Origin: Laguncularia racemosa | Lineage: Eukaryota > Streptophyta > Magnoliopsida > Myrtales > Combretaceae | Length of the DNA stretch: 64,000 bases | Assembly (NCBI GenBank): GCA_037954665.1 | Contig: JBBMOL010000594.1 | Location: 1 to 64,000 of the forward strand | Reading direction: 5' to 3' | Shown: positions 10,800 to 22,258 of the stretch, in pieces | Position numbering within the stretch: position 1 is the stretch's first letter | How the letters are laid out: each line of letters starts with the position of its first letter | The notes under the pieces: model-generated | The model's input: the letters and a program-made list of their open reading frames with translations, nothing else | Databases searched by the model: none | What the model was told of the DNA's origin: nothing | Translations under genes and position numbers: made by a program

Positions 10800-12192
10800 G
10801 TGAGAGACCAAGTTGAAGGGGGATCAACTTTGGTGGTGAGTGAAAAGGAGAGTGCAGCCTTGCAAAAGGAGAGTTGTGTGGCAAGAGCGAGTGTTGTGAG
10901 GAGAGCGTTAGTGATGAAGCAACCTATGTTGACGCTAGTTTTTAAGGAAACTTGTTTGAATACTAACGAACTATTTAACTCTTTGCCTAGTGTGGTTATG
11001 TCTATTGTGGAGGACTTTGAAGAGGTCTTCCCTGGGGAGATTCCAAAGGGATTACCACCTATTCGTGGTAATGAGCACCAGATTGACCTTGTACCCGGAG
11101 CATCGATTCCAAACAAACCGGCTTATAGGAGCATTCCAGAGGAGACAAAGGAACTCCAAAGGCAGGTCGATGAATTAATGGAGAAGGGGTACATGAGAGA
11201 AAGCATGAGTCTATATGTAGTGCCTGTGATTTTGGTGCCTAAGAAGGATGGGTCATGGAGAATGTGTGTTGACTGCTGCGCCATCAACAACATCATGGTA
11301 AAGTATTGTCATCCCATTCCTCGCTTAGATGACATGTTAGATGAGTTACATGGGTCTAGTGTCTTTTCCGAAATTGATCTGAAAAGCGGATATCTCCAAA
11401 TTAGAATGAAAGAAAGTGATGAATGGAAAACCACATTTAAGACAAAATATGGATTGTATGAGTGGCTAGTAATGCCTTTCGGTTTAACTAACGCACCTAG
11501 TACTTTTATGAGACTTATGAACCATGTTTTGAGGACTTTTATTGGCAAATTTGTGGTTATCTATTTTGATGATGTCCTCATTTATAGCAAGAGTTTTGAG
11601 GACCATATATCTCACTTGAGGGATGTTTAGAATGCTTCGAAAGGAGCAATTATATGCTAACCTCAAGAAGTGCACTTTTTGCACAAACAAACTTGTATTT
11701 CTTGGTTTTGTTGTTAGTGCACAGGGGATACAGGTTGATGAAGAAAAGATTCGTGCGATCCAAGAATGGCTTAGTCCAACTAATGTAGGTAATGTGCGGA
11801 CGTTTCTATGGACTAGCAAGCTTTTACAGGTGGTTTGTGAAGGATTTCAGTACCATTGCAACACCACTTACTGAGGTAATTAAAAAGAACATGGGGTTCA
11901 GATGGGGAGAGCAATAAGAGAAGGCCTTTCAGACGCTTAAAAATAAGCTGACTTAGGCACCATTACTTGCTTTACCTAATTTCTCTAAAATGTTTGAAAT
12001 TGAGTGTGATGCTTCAGGATTAGGTATTGGAGTAGTGCTCATGCAGGAGAGAAGACCAATTGCATTCTTTAGCGAGAAGCTAAGTGGGGCAACCTTGAAC
12101 TACCCTACTTATGACAAGGAGTTATATGCATTGGTTCGAGCACTGAAGACTTGGCAACACTATCTTTGGCCAAAAGAGTTCGTGATCCATAG
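10800..12192 (+). pseudogene. CRM-2 reverse transcriptase and start of RNase H
   Basis: An open stretch of about 270 codons contains LVPKKDGSWRMCVD, LKSGYLQIRMKE, MPFGLTNAPSTFMRL and catalytic YFDD (near 11564). A stop at 11628-11630 follows a frame change. Pieces at 11623-11874 and 11990-12192 continue to the RNase H motif IECDASG. At 12192 the frame is cut by CRM-3 (target CATAG) and resumes at 16998. This is the only family-2 copy in the window that keeps the RT core, which CRM-5 and CRM-6 have lost. Confidence 0.88.
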
Positions 12193-13423
12193 TGACAGGA
12201 ATAAAAATCCGACAAGACCTATCATTAGGGCAAGAACCAAAGGAATTTAAATCTTGGTGTTGAGGGCCCATTTTGAGCAGATCGACCCCAGAATTATTTA
12301 TATATTAACCTCTTTTCTATTATTTTTGTATTGTGTTTTCCAACAGGCACGCTTATCATATTCAATAGGGCAATGGACGAACTCCCTCAGACTCAGCTTG
12401 TGGGTTATCCATGGACCGACCTGAACCGGCGATGAGCTGAGCCGATGGATCCTATAGAAGACCGGCATCATGAAGACCATTTATTTTATATATTTCTTCT
12501 TTTATTGAACTATTTTGGTTGTATTTTGGTTTTGGGACACTTTTATTTCTTTGTAACTTTCATTTAGGGTTAGCCACCTTAAAAGTGGCAAATTTGTAAT
12601 TTTGAGCACTTTTTAACCCTAGGAGTAGCAAGTATAAATACTTGCTTAAGAGAGGGTTTGAGGAGGCTTATTTTGTAGAACAAACACTTCACATTTCGTG
12701 AGAGGGCTTAGGGTTTTCCTAATTCCAAATTCTCTTATCAATTCCAATCCCAAGAAGTTGAAATTGTGGCGAGTGCAACATCTTGAAATTGTGAGTTATA
12801 TCAATTTCATTTTGTTGTGATTTCTTTTCTTCTCTAGTGTGTCATATCTAGGGTTGAATTGAGATATTTCTTGGTCAGATATCCTTGTTGTTATTCACGA
12901 ATTCTTGTGATTATTTGAAGGACTTATCATATTGATCCAATTCATCTTTAAGGATTTCCTTGATAACGTGATTTTCACCATTGGAAAGGGATTGTTTTGT
13001 TATGGTTTTTCTTTGTCAAATTGAGGCTTCATTTGCGTGGATTATATGAAATTAGAGTGTTGTTAGAAGGCATTTTCATTGAGGTATTCTGATTATATCA
13101 CTGGTTGTTTGAATTTCATCATTTCATCATTAGGGTTCATTTGAAAAGTGCCATTTTTGGATCCGATTTTGCCTTGACTTGAGATAGCTTTTCTTAAGTC
13201 TTTTGGATGTGCTTTTAAGTGTGTTTAGGCACATCATCTTTTTGGTATCAGAGCTATATCATATTTGGATTTAAGATTCAAACACATCATAATTGAAGAA
13301 TTGGTTAAATTCATTGGTAATTAACGGCATTGTTCATGTGATTGAGACTAGTTTGATTGACATTGTTGGATTGTCTTTCAAATTGATTTTTATATGTGCT
13401 TAATCTTATATTTGAGCACATCA
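12193..13423 (+). repeat. 5' LTR of CRM-3 (187 bp longer than relatives)
   Basis: The first 1044 bp (to 13236) correspond to the LTRs of CRM-1 and CRM-4. The remaining 187 bp contain a PBS and end in a second LTR-like terminus. The same extension is present in the 3' LTR, so it is truly part of the LTR. TATA palindrome at 12627-12646. Confidence 0.9.
13243..13254 (+). other. Fossil primer-binding site inside the CRM-3 LTR
   Basis: TGGTATCAGAGC follows GGCACATCATCTTT exactly as at a normal LTR/PBS junction, yet lies 1050 bp into the LTR. The matching copy in the 3' LTR is at 16812-16823, also 1050 bp in. Confidence 0.9.
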
Positions 13424-13429
13424 TCTTTT

Positions 13430-13441
13430 TGGTATCAGAGC
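13430..13441 (+). other. Functional-position PBS of CRM-3
   Basis: TGGTATCAGAGC lies six bases after the true 5' LTR end (13423), the same spacing as in CRM-1 and CRM-4. Confidence 0.88.
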
Positions 13442-14784
13442 ACAAGTTGAGAGAAGGGATTAAGTGTTGGTTAATTTCGTGATTAGGGTTCTTCATATTT
13501 GAACCGAAATTGTGTGTTGCGGATTTGAGTTGCAAAATTGTCTTGATTGAGAATCTAATTTGTTGCTTGTTAAAGTTGGATTGGAGGGATTGTTGTAGCT
13601 TCTTGGGACTAATTATTTTCGTGAAAAGGAAGAAGAATAGAAGTGTTGTTAATTCAACATTTTGTGAAATTAAAAAAAAAAAAGTTGCCTTTTCTTGCAG
13701 TAACTAGCTTGTTACGTGGAGGAGGTTATGAAGCTTGTTGTTGTGTGAATCTTTGTGCAATTCGGAGTTGGAGCATTTACAATTTCTAGATTTGAAGTGT
13801 GTGGGAGGATAAGCATTCATTTGAAATTCAAATACCTTCTTTAAGTTTGAAAGCAATTCATTGAGTAGCATTGAATAAGTGTTATTTGAATTTGAATTGT
13901 TTTTTTACCATTTGTGGAGAAGGTTGCATTTTGTGGAGTGATTTCAAATTTGAATTTTGTTGCTACCATTGCTTTGGTTTATGGTGGGAATTTGTGGAAG
14001 TTGTGTGGAGTAAGGTGCTGCACATTGAGGCTAAAGTGTGAGAGTGTATTACAAGGTTAACAAACCATGAAGGGGAAGAGTGGTGTTTCAATTGTGAAGT
14101 AAAATTGTGTAGTGTGTGCATTTTTGGACATTGGAGGAATCATAATTATTATTTTCATATTTGAAATCAGAATTGAAAGTGTACATTAAGAGGTCAATTT
14201 GAAATCTCAAATACACATTAAGTCATAATTAATTTTGTATCATTTGAATTTGAAAAGCCTCTTACCATTTGTGGAGTTGTGCACTTATTGAACAAGTTGC
14301 CTTATCTTGTGTTGAAGTTGCGGTTTTGGTTGTATTTTGTGGAAGTGAATTATGCCATGGCTAGAGGAGTGTAGTTGGAGTTAAATTCTTGTTAATTTAG
14401 TAGAGGTTGTGTACATTTGACATTGGTTATTGTATGTGTTGTCAAGGACTTTGTTAGTAGTGGCATAAAGCATCTTGAACTGTGAGCATAAGGGGACTTT
14501 TGTGGCGGTGGATGGTGTGTTGTGTGAGTATTTTCCTTGCTGCCCATTGTGTATTTAAGTGGTGAGAAATCAAGGCAAGAATAAGGAAAGTGAGTAGTAG
14601 AATTTAAAATTCAAACAAGTCATTAAGGTGTGAAAGTAATTAAACTAGTTACTTAAACACTTGTAGTTGAATTTAATTCTATTTACTTGAAAGTAGTTGA
14701 GTGTACTTCACTTGTAGCTTGGTTGTGTGCTTGAACCGTGGAAGTGTGAAGATAATTATTGTGTTGTTGGGTTTGAACACAATC
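13442..14784 (+). other. Leader of CRM-3, no gene seen
   Basis: About 1.3 kb rich in short repeats of TTTGAATTTGAA and GTGGAAGT type, without an open frame or zinc knuckle. It is clearly related to the inverted stretch 61994-63500 in CRM-7. Confidence 0.7.
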
Positions 14785-15972
14785 ATGTCTAGTGAAATTT
14801 TTCATTATGCCAATGTATTGCGCCGGACATTGACTACAGTTACTACTAAGGATGACGAACAAAGGGAAAACTTGTTCCATACTTCTTGTAGGGTACAAGG
14901 AAATTTATGTGTCCTTATAGTTGATGGTGGTAGTTGTACCAATGTGGTAGCAGCATCGATGGTATCGAAACTAAAACTTGCTATTACTCCACATCTTGAA
15001 CCATATACATTGCATTGGCTTAATGATTAGGGGCGTTTGCATGTAACCCAAAGAGCTAAGGTACCATTCAGTGTAGGGGATAAATACTTTGATGAGATTG
15101 AGTGTGATATTGTGCCTATGTGTACATCCCATATATTGCTTAGCAGGCCTTGGTTATATGACAGGAGGGTTTTACATGATGGCTTCATGAATACTTATGT
15201 ATTCCAGAAGGAGGGAAAACGAATTATTCTGAATCCGATGTCGCCTTTAGAGGTTCAAAGGGTTCAGCAACAAATCAGTAGACCATTAGCGGGCCATGAG
15301 CAGTCGAACAAACCTTTAGAGCACAAAATTTGTCAGACACAGATGTGCCAACCTTCAGAGGATCCTGATGATCATAGTCAGACGAGCAGACCAACAGAGA
15401 GCCAGACTGTTCAGAGACAGTTATGTTCACCTTCAGAGGTTTTAGAGGGTAATGAGCAGTTGGGCCAACCATTAGAAGACCATAAGGATCAGCAACATAC
15501 AAATGAGTTAGAAAAAGAGGAAACAGTTTCAGTGGAACAGGTTGATACAGGGGTAACTTTAGTGGATAATGGGTCATTATTTGTGTTGCAGAAGGGATAC
15601 ATCCTAGAAATGGAGGAGAGAAGACAATAACCACCTGTAGTATTTCAGATATTGGGATTCTGCAGAGATATTTCTTCAGGTGACTTGCTAGGAGGAAACA
15701 AAGTCTCTACTACATTTGATCTACTAGATTTGAGGACAAATCTTTTTGAGGCCCGAGGAGATGATAGGAATAAAAATCCGACAAGACCTATCATTAGGGC
15801 AAGAACCAAAGGAATTCAAATCTTGGTGTTGAGGGCCCATTTTGAGCAGATCGACCCCAGAATTATTTATATATTAACCTCTTTTCTATTATTCTTGTAT
15901 TATGTTTTCCAACAGGCACACTTATCATATTCTATAGGGCAATGGACAAACTTCTTCAGACTCAGCTTGTAG
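14785..15972 (+). pseudogene. CRM-3 protease plus Pro/Glu-rich repeat tail
   Basis: ATG 14785 (MSSEIFHYANVLRR) opens the same start as CRM-1 pol. Retropepsin motif IVDGGSCTN follows, then LLSRPWLYDRRVLHDGF. TAG at 15028-15030 and TAA at 15628-15630 are in frame; the rest stays open into the 3' LTR, ending at 15972 after PTRPIIRARTKG. Between protease and tail lie imperfect repeats of Q-x-C-x-PSE / PLE type (about 15250-15500). RT, RNase H and integrase are missing, so all catalytic steps would depend on a partner element. Confidence 0.85.
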
Positions 15973-16992
15973 GTTATCCATGGACCGACCTGAACCGGCA
16001 ATGAGCTGAGCCGATGGATCCTATAGAAGACCGGCATCATGAAGACCATTTATTTTATATATTTCTTCTTTTATTGAACTATTTTGGTTGTATTTTGGTT
16101 TTGGGACACTTTTATTTCTTTGTAACTTTCATTTAGTGTTAGCCACCTTAAAAGTGGCAAATTTGTAATTTTGAGCACTTTTTAACCCTAGGAGTAGCAA
16201 GTATAAATACTTGCTTAAGAGAGGGTTTGAGGAGGCTTATTTTGCAGAACAAACACTTCACATTTCGTGAGAGGGCTTAGGGTTTTCCTAATTCCAAATT
16301 CTCTCATCAATTTTAATCCCAAGAAGTTGAAATTGTGGCGAGTGCAACATCTTGAAATTGTGAGTTATATCAATTTCATTTTGTTGTGATTTCTTTTCTT
16401 CTCTAGTGTGTCATATCTAGGGTTGAATTGAGATATTTCTTGGTTAGATATCCTTGTTGTTATTCATGAATTCTTGTGATTATTTGAAGGAATTATCATA
16501 TTGATCCAATTCATCTTTAAGGATTTCCTTGATAACGTGATTTTCACCATTAGAAAGGGATTGTTTTGTTATGGTTTTTCTTTGTCAAATTGAGGCTTCA
16601 TTTGTGTGGATTATATGAAATTAGAGTGTTGTTAGAAGGCGTTTTCATTGAGGTATTCTGATTATATCATTGGTTGTTTGAATTTCATCATTTCATCATT
16701 AGGGTTCATTTGAAAAGTGCCATTTTTTGATCCGATTTTGCCTTGACTTGAGATAGCTTTTCTTAAGTCTTTTGGATGTGCTTTTAAGTGTGTTTAGGCA
16801 CATCATCTTTTTGGTATCAGAGCTATATCATATTTGGATTTAAGATTCAAACACATCATAATTGAAGAATTGGTTAAATTCATTGGAAATTAACGACATT
16901 GTTCATGTGATTGAGACTAGTTTGATTGACATTGTTGGATTATCTTTCAAATTGATTTTTATATTTGCTTAATCTTGGATTTGAGCACATCA
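15762..16992 (+). repeat. 3' LTR of CRM-3
   Basis: 1231-bp copy of 12193-13423, preceded by the purine-rich GAGGCCCGAGGAGA. It ends CACATCA, followed by CATAG. Contains the second fossil PBS (16812-16823). Confidence 0.92.
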
Positions 16993-16997
16993 CATAG

Positions 16998-18630
16998 TGA
17001 CCATGAATCCTTGAAGTACTTGAAGGGACAACACAAGCAAAACAAAAGGCATGCATGTTGGGTAGAGTTCATCGAAACATTTCCCTATGTCATCCACCAC
17101 GAGCAAGGTAAAGAGAATGTCATTGCTGATGCACTTTCTAGAAGGTATGCTCTTATCTCCACTCTTAGTTCTAGACTGCTTAGTTTTGAGCACATTAAGG
17201 AATTGTATGCTACTGATCGAGATTTTTGTGAGGAGTATGTGCAGTGTGAGAAGAGTGATCATGGTAAATTTTATAAACATGAAGAATTCTTGTTTAGGGA
17301 GAGTAAACTATGCATTCCAATTTGTTCTTTAAGAGAATTACTAGTGAGGGAGTCTCATGGAGGAGGTTTAATGGGGCATTTTGGAGTAGCTAAAACCTTA
17401 GGGGTATTGTAGGAACACTTCTATTGGCCTCACATGAAACGAGATGTTGAGAGGATTTGTGAGCGATGTGTCACGTGTAAGCAAGCAAAATCTAGAGTCC
17501 AACCTCAAGGACTTTATACCTCACTTCCCATTCCTCATGAGCCTTGGGTAGATATTTCCATGGATTTTGTGTTAGGATTACCTAGGTCTAGACATGGTCG
17601 AGATTCTATTTTTGTAGTCATGGATAGATTCTCTAAAATGGCACATTTCATTCCTTGTCACAAAACAAATGATGCTTGCAATATTGCTAATTTGTTCATT
17701 AGGGAAGTTGTGAGATTACATGATATGCCTAGAACAATCGTATCGGATAGAGATGCTAAGTTCTTGAGCTACTTCTAGAAGACATTGTGGATTGAGTTAG
17801 GAACTAAGTTATTGTTTTCTACTACTTGTCATCCACAGACTGATGGTCAAACTGAGGTAGTAAATCGAACTTTATCTACTTTGTTGAGGGCTGTCATGAA
17901 AAGGAACATTAAAAGTTGGGAGGATTGTTTGCCGCATGTTGAATTTGCCTATAATCACACAATGCATTCTACTATTAAGTTTACTCTTTTTGAAATTGTG
18001 TATGGTTTTAATCCACTAACTCCTTTGGATTTATCACCTCTGACTATTTCTGAATACGTTAATTTAGATGGCAAAAAGAAAGCAGAATTTGTTAAACAGA
18101 TCCATGAGAAGGCAAGGCTAAACATTGAGCAAAGAATAGAGCAGTATGTGAAACAAGCCAACAAGGGTCGTCGACAAGCTATCTTTGAACCTGGAGACTG
18201 GGTTTGGGTTCACATGCGCAAAGAGCGGTTTCCTGTGCAGTGTCGATCTAAACTACTTCCTAGAGGCAATGGACCATTTCAAATTCTTGAGTGCATCAAT
18301 GATAATGCATACAAGATAGATTTACCAGGTGAGTATCAAGTAAGTGCTACTTTTAATGTTACTGATTTAAGGACAAATCCTTTTCAAGAGGAGGGGAATG
18401 ATGAGATCCATGATGGGAGCCAAGCCAGAAGATGGAATGTGGATCCTCTTGAAGTGCCACCTGGACCGATCACAAGAACTCGAGCGAAACGATTAAAGGA
18501 AGCACTTAACGGGTTGATAAAGGATGTCCATGAAGTCGGAAAGGATTGGAGCAATCATGAAGTTAGAAAGGATTGGAACAACCATGGGAAAGCCCTTGCT
18601 CTTGTACAAGTCATAACAAATACGGGTTGA
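16998..18630 (+). pseudogene. CRM-2 RNase H, integrase and CR tail (after CRM-3)
   Basis: Resumes RNase H at DHESLKYLKG. Integrase HHCC finger: HGGGLMGHF and CERCVTCKQAKS. Core: DISMDFV, VSDRDAKF and TDGQTEVVNRT (the D,D35E triad). C-terminus: DLRTNPFQEEGND, then GPITRTRAKRLKEALNGLI, the motif seen in CRM group A. Stops at 17410-17412 and 17776-17778 (TAG) are in the same frame. The final 77 codons lie in the 3' LTR. Relative to CRM-5, a short block before DLRTNP (SPFDAGN) is missing. In group A the tail is thought to bias integration to centromeric chromatin (established knowledge, not tested here). Confidence 0.9.
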
Positions 18631-19291
18631 AGACGGCGTGTCTTTACAAGGCACGGCCGTATAGGAGTCTGGAGGTTACACAGAATCATACACGATCGTA
18701 TACACGGTTCAAAGGTACGGCCGTGTATGGTGTCAAGAATTTCCAAAGAAAGATACACGACTAGAAGTACACGGTCGTGAATGTTGTCAAGAAGTTACAC
18801 AGAAAGATACACAACTAGAAGTACACGGTCGTGTACATCTCCAACGCCGGCTCCAAGGCCGCCGGCCTTCATTCCCACGCTGCCGGCCTGTAAGTCATTG
18901 TTTTGTTATTTTACGCAACTTATTGAAGCTATGTCATTTTGGGGCATCATTGTTACGAATTGTAAACCCTAATATAAAGCTCCTAGGGCTTAGATACAAC
19001 ATAGAAAATAGAATATACAACATATAAGTTTGAAAACACTTTGAGAGAATTCCTCTCTTGGTTCTTTAAAGAACTAATCTAGAACTTATCGGATTTTTAT
19101 TTCGTGGCATTCATCCCGACTTATCAATCGGTCTTTCATCCCGATTGTGGCGTCTACATAATATACCAAAGTTCTTGCCTCACTTATCGGTAACGGGTCG
19201 CAGTTTCCACTTGAGTGTGTTTGGCATCTTGGGTAGCAATTCTGAACGTATTGGTATTGGGTTTCGTCACACGTTGGCGTGGTTCGTATTA
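18399..19291 (+). repeat. 3' LTR of CRM-2
   Basis: Preceded by a strong polypurine tract CAAGAGGAGGGGAA (18385-18398). Palindrome cluster at 18640-18838, TATA box 18973-18979. The terminal CA is mutated to TA at 19290-19291. AAAGG follows. Confidence 0.92.
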
Positions 19292-19296
19292 AAAGG

Positions 19297-20096
19297 GATG
19301 ATAACTTTGAGGAAGAACCTTATCCTAACCGTAAGTTCAGGCTGTCTGGGGGTTTAGAATATGTAAAATTGCAAATGCCTTCATTTGCTAGAAGGGATTC
19401 TGTAGAAGATTATCTTGACTGGGAATATAGGTAGAGGGCGTTTTTGAGTGTTATGAAATTAATGACCACACTCGGGTTCACCTAGCAATAGTCGAGTTTA
19501 GAGGATATATCACCTTATGGTAGAAGAACCTTGTAGCCAGTAGAAGGAAAGATGGTAATGTTGAAATTCATACTTAGTAGGAAATGAAATGGGTTATGAG
19601 GAAGACGTTTATACTAGAGCACTACAGATAAGAACTATTCATGTGTCCCTAAACATTAAGATAGGGAGGCAAAACAATAGAAGAGTATGTTTAGGAATTT
19701 GAGGCATTGATGATCAGATGTGGAGTAGTCGAACCTCTTGAATAGACTATAGCACGATTTGTGTCCAATCTAAAATGTGAAATTGCCTACATAGTAGAGT
19801 TGTAGCGATATGACTCCCTTGATGAGGCTGTTCAGTTATCTTTGAAAGTGGAGAGACAAAGGCGTTCCAACCTTTATAGAGCAACAAGTAATAGGTATGG
19901 ATCCACTACTAAACTATATGGGTCAGATAGTCAACAGGGTGAAACAGGGGGAATTGATAAGATTTTTGAAGCAAATGCAGTTGTTACTAATATTGAAAGG
20001 GATAAGGAAATTTCTAAGATAGGGAAAGTAATTGCTGGGGTAAATATTAGGCAAATAGTGTATGGGTCATTAGGTGAGAAGAATCATCAAATCCAA
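19297..20096 (+). pseudogene. gag: gag of CRM-O1, fourth segment (capsid core)
   Basis: Continues the outer gag after AAAGG. The homologous stretch in CRM-O0 is 53815-54600. Recognisable by translation in shifting frames: a region like LEYVKLQMPSFAG, SVEDYLDWE, then EVERQRRS. Many in-frame stops. It ends at TCCAA (20092-20096), where CRM-4 inserted just before the zinc knuckle; the knuckle resumes at 24191. Confidence 0.75.
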
Positions 20097-21136
20097 TGAT
20101 AGGAATAAAAATCCAACAAGACCTATCATTAGGGCAAGAACTAAAGGATTTCGAATCTTGGCGATAAGGACCCATTTTGAGCAAATTGACCCTGGAATTA
20201 TTCATTTACTAACCTCTTTTATCTTATTTATGTATTTTATATTCCAACAGGAATACTTATCATGCTTTACAGGGCAATGGACAAACTCACTTAGACTCAG
20301 ATTGTGGGTTATCCATGGACCGACCTGAACCGGCGATGAGTTGAGCTAATGGCTCTTATAGAAGACCAGCATCATGAAGACCATTTATTTTATATATTTC
20401 TTCTTTTATGAACTATTTTAGTTGTATTTTGGTTTTGGGACACTTTTATTTCCTTGTAACTTTCATTTAGGGTTAGCCACCTTAAAAGTGGCAAACTTGT
20501 AATTTTGAGCACTTTTTAACCCTAGAAGTAGCAAGTATAAATAATTGCTTAAGAGAGGGTTTGGAGGAGCTTATTTTTGCAGAACATACACCTCCTTTCA
20601 CATGTGAATTAGGGTTCATACCTTGGTTCCAACTCTTATCAATTTCAATTCCAAGACTTGAAATTGTGGCGAGTGCAACAATTGGAATTTGTGAGTCATA
20701 TCAATTCCTACTTGTTGTGTTTTCTTTTTCTTCTCTAGTGTGTAATATCTAGGGTTGGATTAGAACATTCTTGGTCAGATTTAAATCTCATTGTACATGA
20801 ATTCATTTGATTATTTGAAAGAATTATCAAGTTGATTCAATTCATCATTAAGGATTTCTTTACTAGCGTGAATTTTCAACATTTGGAAAAGGGATCTTCC
20901 TTTACGGTTTTCTTTATCAATTGAGGCTTCATTTGCATGGATTATATGATATTAGAGTGTTATTAGAAACCCTTTCCATCGTGGTATTCATATTATTTCA
21001 TTGGTTGATTGAATTTCATCATTTCAACATTAGGGTTCATTAGAAAGGTGCCTTTTTGGGATCCGATTTTGCCTAGGCTTGAGATATCTTTTCTTAAGTC
21101 TTTTGAATGTGCTTTAAAGTGTGATTAGGCACATCA
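20097..21136 (+). repeat. 5' LTR of CRM-4
   Basis: Starts TGATAGGAATAAAAATCC, ends GGCACATCA, same length as the 3' copy. The TATA palindrome (20530-20549) has one changed arm base (TAATTGCT). Confidence 0.92.
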
Positions 21137-21142
21137 TCTTTT

Positions 21143-21154
21143 TGGTATCAGAGC
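21143..21154 (+). other. Primer-binding site of CRM-4
   Basis: TGGTATCAGAGC six bases after the LTR end. Confidence 0.9.
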
Positions 21155-22258
21155 TCTTGTTGAGAGAAGGGAATTGGTTGTATTAATTTCGTGGAAGTGA
21201 TCAACAATTAGGGTTGATCAAGTGGAAAAAACGCAATTGTGTAGTTGTTGTTGTTGTTGTAGTTTGAGATTGTGAAATTGTTTTGGATTGGGATTTAATT
21301 TGCTGATTATTGGAGTTGATTTGGGAAGGTTATTAGGTCACTTTGTGGATACTAATTCACGTGGAAGAGCCGAAATACAAAGTGGAATTACCTTAGCAAA
21401 TTGTTTGAATTGTGAAACTTACCAATTGTTGCCGTATAGCTTGTGGCGTGTGGAGTTGTGAAGTTTGTTGTTTGAATTCCATTGTGTAATTCTGAATTTG
21501 TGAAGTTAAATTTTCAGATTACATTAAGTTTGGTTAGTAAGGAATTATTTGAATTCAAATCATATGCAATTAAGTTGTGGGAGTTAATGATTGCTATTTG
21601 AATTTGAATTCAATACTTACCAATTGAAGAAGGCTTGCAATAAGTGAATTTGTTTGAATTTCAAATTGAAGTTGCTGCCTATTTTGTTGTGATTTGCGGT
21701 TAGAACTTGTGGGGAGTGAAGTATATTTGTTATTATTTCCGTGGAATTAGAGTATATTTGTTGTTGTTTCCATTTCTTATTTTGTCATGGAGGTGGAGTG
21801 CAATTTGTTGTTGTTGCCGTGGAGCTATTGGTGGAGTGAGTGCACTGTGATTGAAGGTGTGTGTGGTGGTGTAAATTTTTGGATTTATGTGGATTAAAGG
21901 TGCTGCACATCAAGATCAATTATAGGTGTGAAACCGTGGCAAGAAAGGAAAATTGAAGTAGTAGAATTTGAATTCAAAAACAAACATTAAAGTGTGAAAG
22001 TAATTGAACTTATTACTTCAACACTTGTGAGTTGAATTTAATTTCTTAACTACTTAAAAGTATTTATTTGTGCTTCACTTATTCTAATAGACTTGAAGTG
22101 ATAAAAGTATTTATTGCATTGGTGACTTGTTTCACCATGGGTGTATAAGTGTGAGTATTGTTATCCAAACTTATTACTGTGACGTGGTGAAGTGAAGGGA
22201 GTGTGCTACAAATTATTTGAGATTACATTTGTACTTTAGATAAATCGCATCCACAAAC
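21155..22258 (+). other. Leader of CRM-4, no gene seen
   Basis: The first roughly 500 bp are nearly identical to the CRM-1 leader; the later part resembles the CRM-3 leader. This mosaic suggests recombination among family-1 RNAs. No frame of note. Confidence 0.7.

Larger units (their letters stand above)
12193..16992 (+). mobile_element. CRM-3, non-autonomous family-1 CRM with extended LTRs
   Basis: Two 1231-bp LTRs (12193-13423 and 15762-16992) bracket a 2.3-kb interior. Target duplication CATAG is at 12188-12192 and 16993-16997, inside CRM-2's RNase H. The interior has a leader, a protease and a Pro/Glu-repeat tail, but no gag, RT or integrase. The LTRs start TGA(C/T)AGGAATAAAAATCC and end GAGCACATCA. 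About 29 differences by eye give roughly 2.4 percent divergence. Both LTRs contain an internal PBS copy (separate entry). Confidence 0.93.
7623..19291 (+). mobile_element. CRM-2, family-2 CRM retrotransposon carrying nested CRM-3
   Basis: LTRs 7623-8514 and 18399-19291 start TGATGAGA and end CGTATCA (mutated to CGTATTA in the 3' copy). AAAGG duplicates flank the element. Without the nested CRM-3 it is about 6.9 kb with gag, protease, RT, RNase H, integrase and CR tail all present but broken by frameshifts and stops. The LTRs differ at roughly 45 bases by eye (about 5 percent), older than CRM-3 inside it (about 2.4 percent), which is the expected order. Confidence 0.93.

Noticed and set aside
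10637..11116. Minus-strand ORFs opposite CRM-2 linker and RT
   Set aside because: Shadows of the plus-strand pol frame; no independent features. The same shadows recur opposite CRM-5 and CRM-6.
290..20100. Target preference: host sequence after the duplication begins TG in several insertions (CRM-1, CRM-3, CRM-4)
   Set aside because: Three cases match the LTR's own TG start, but CRM-2, -5, -6, -7 and both solo LTRs do not; probably chance.
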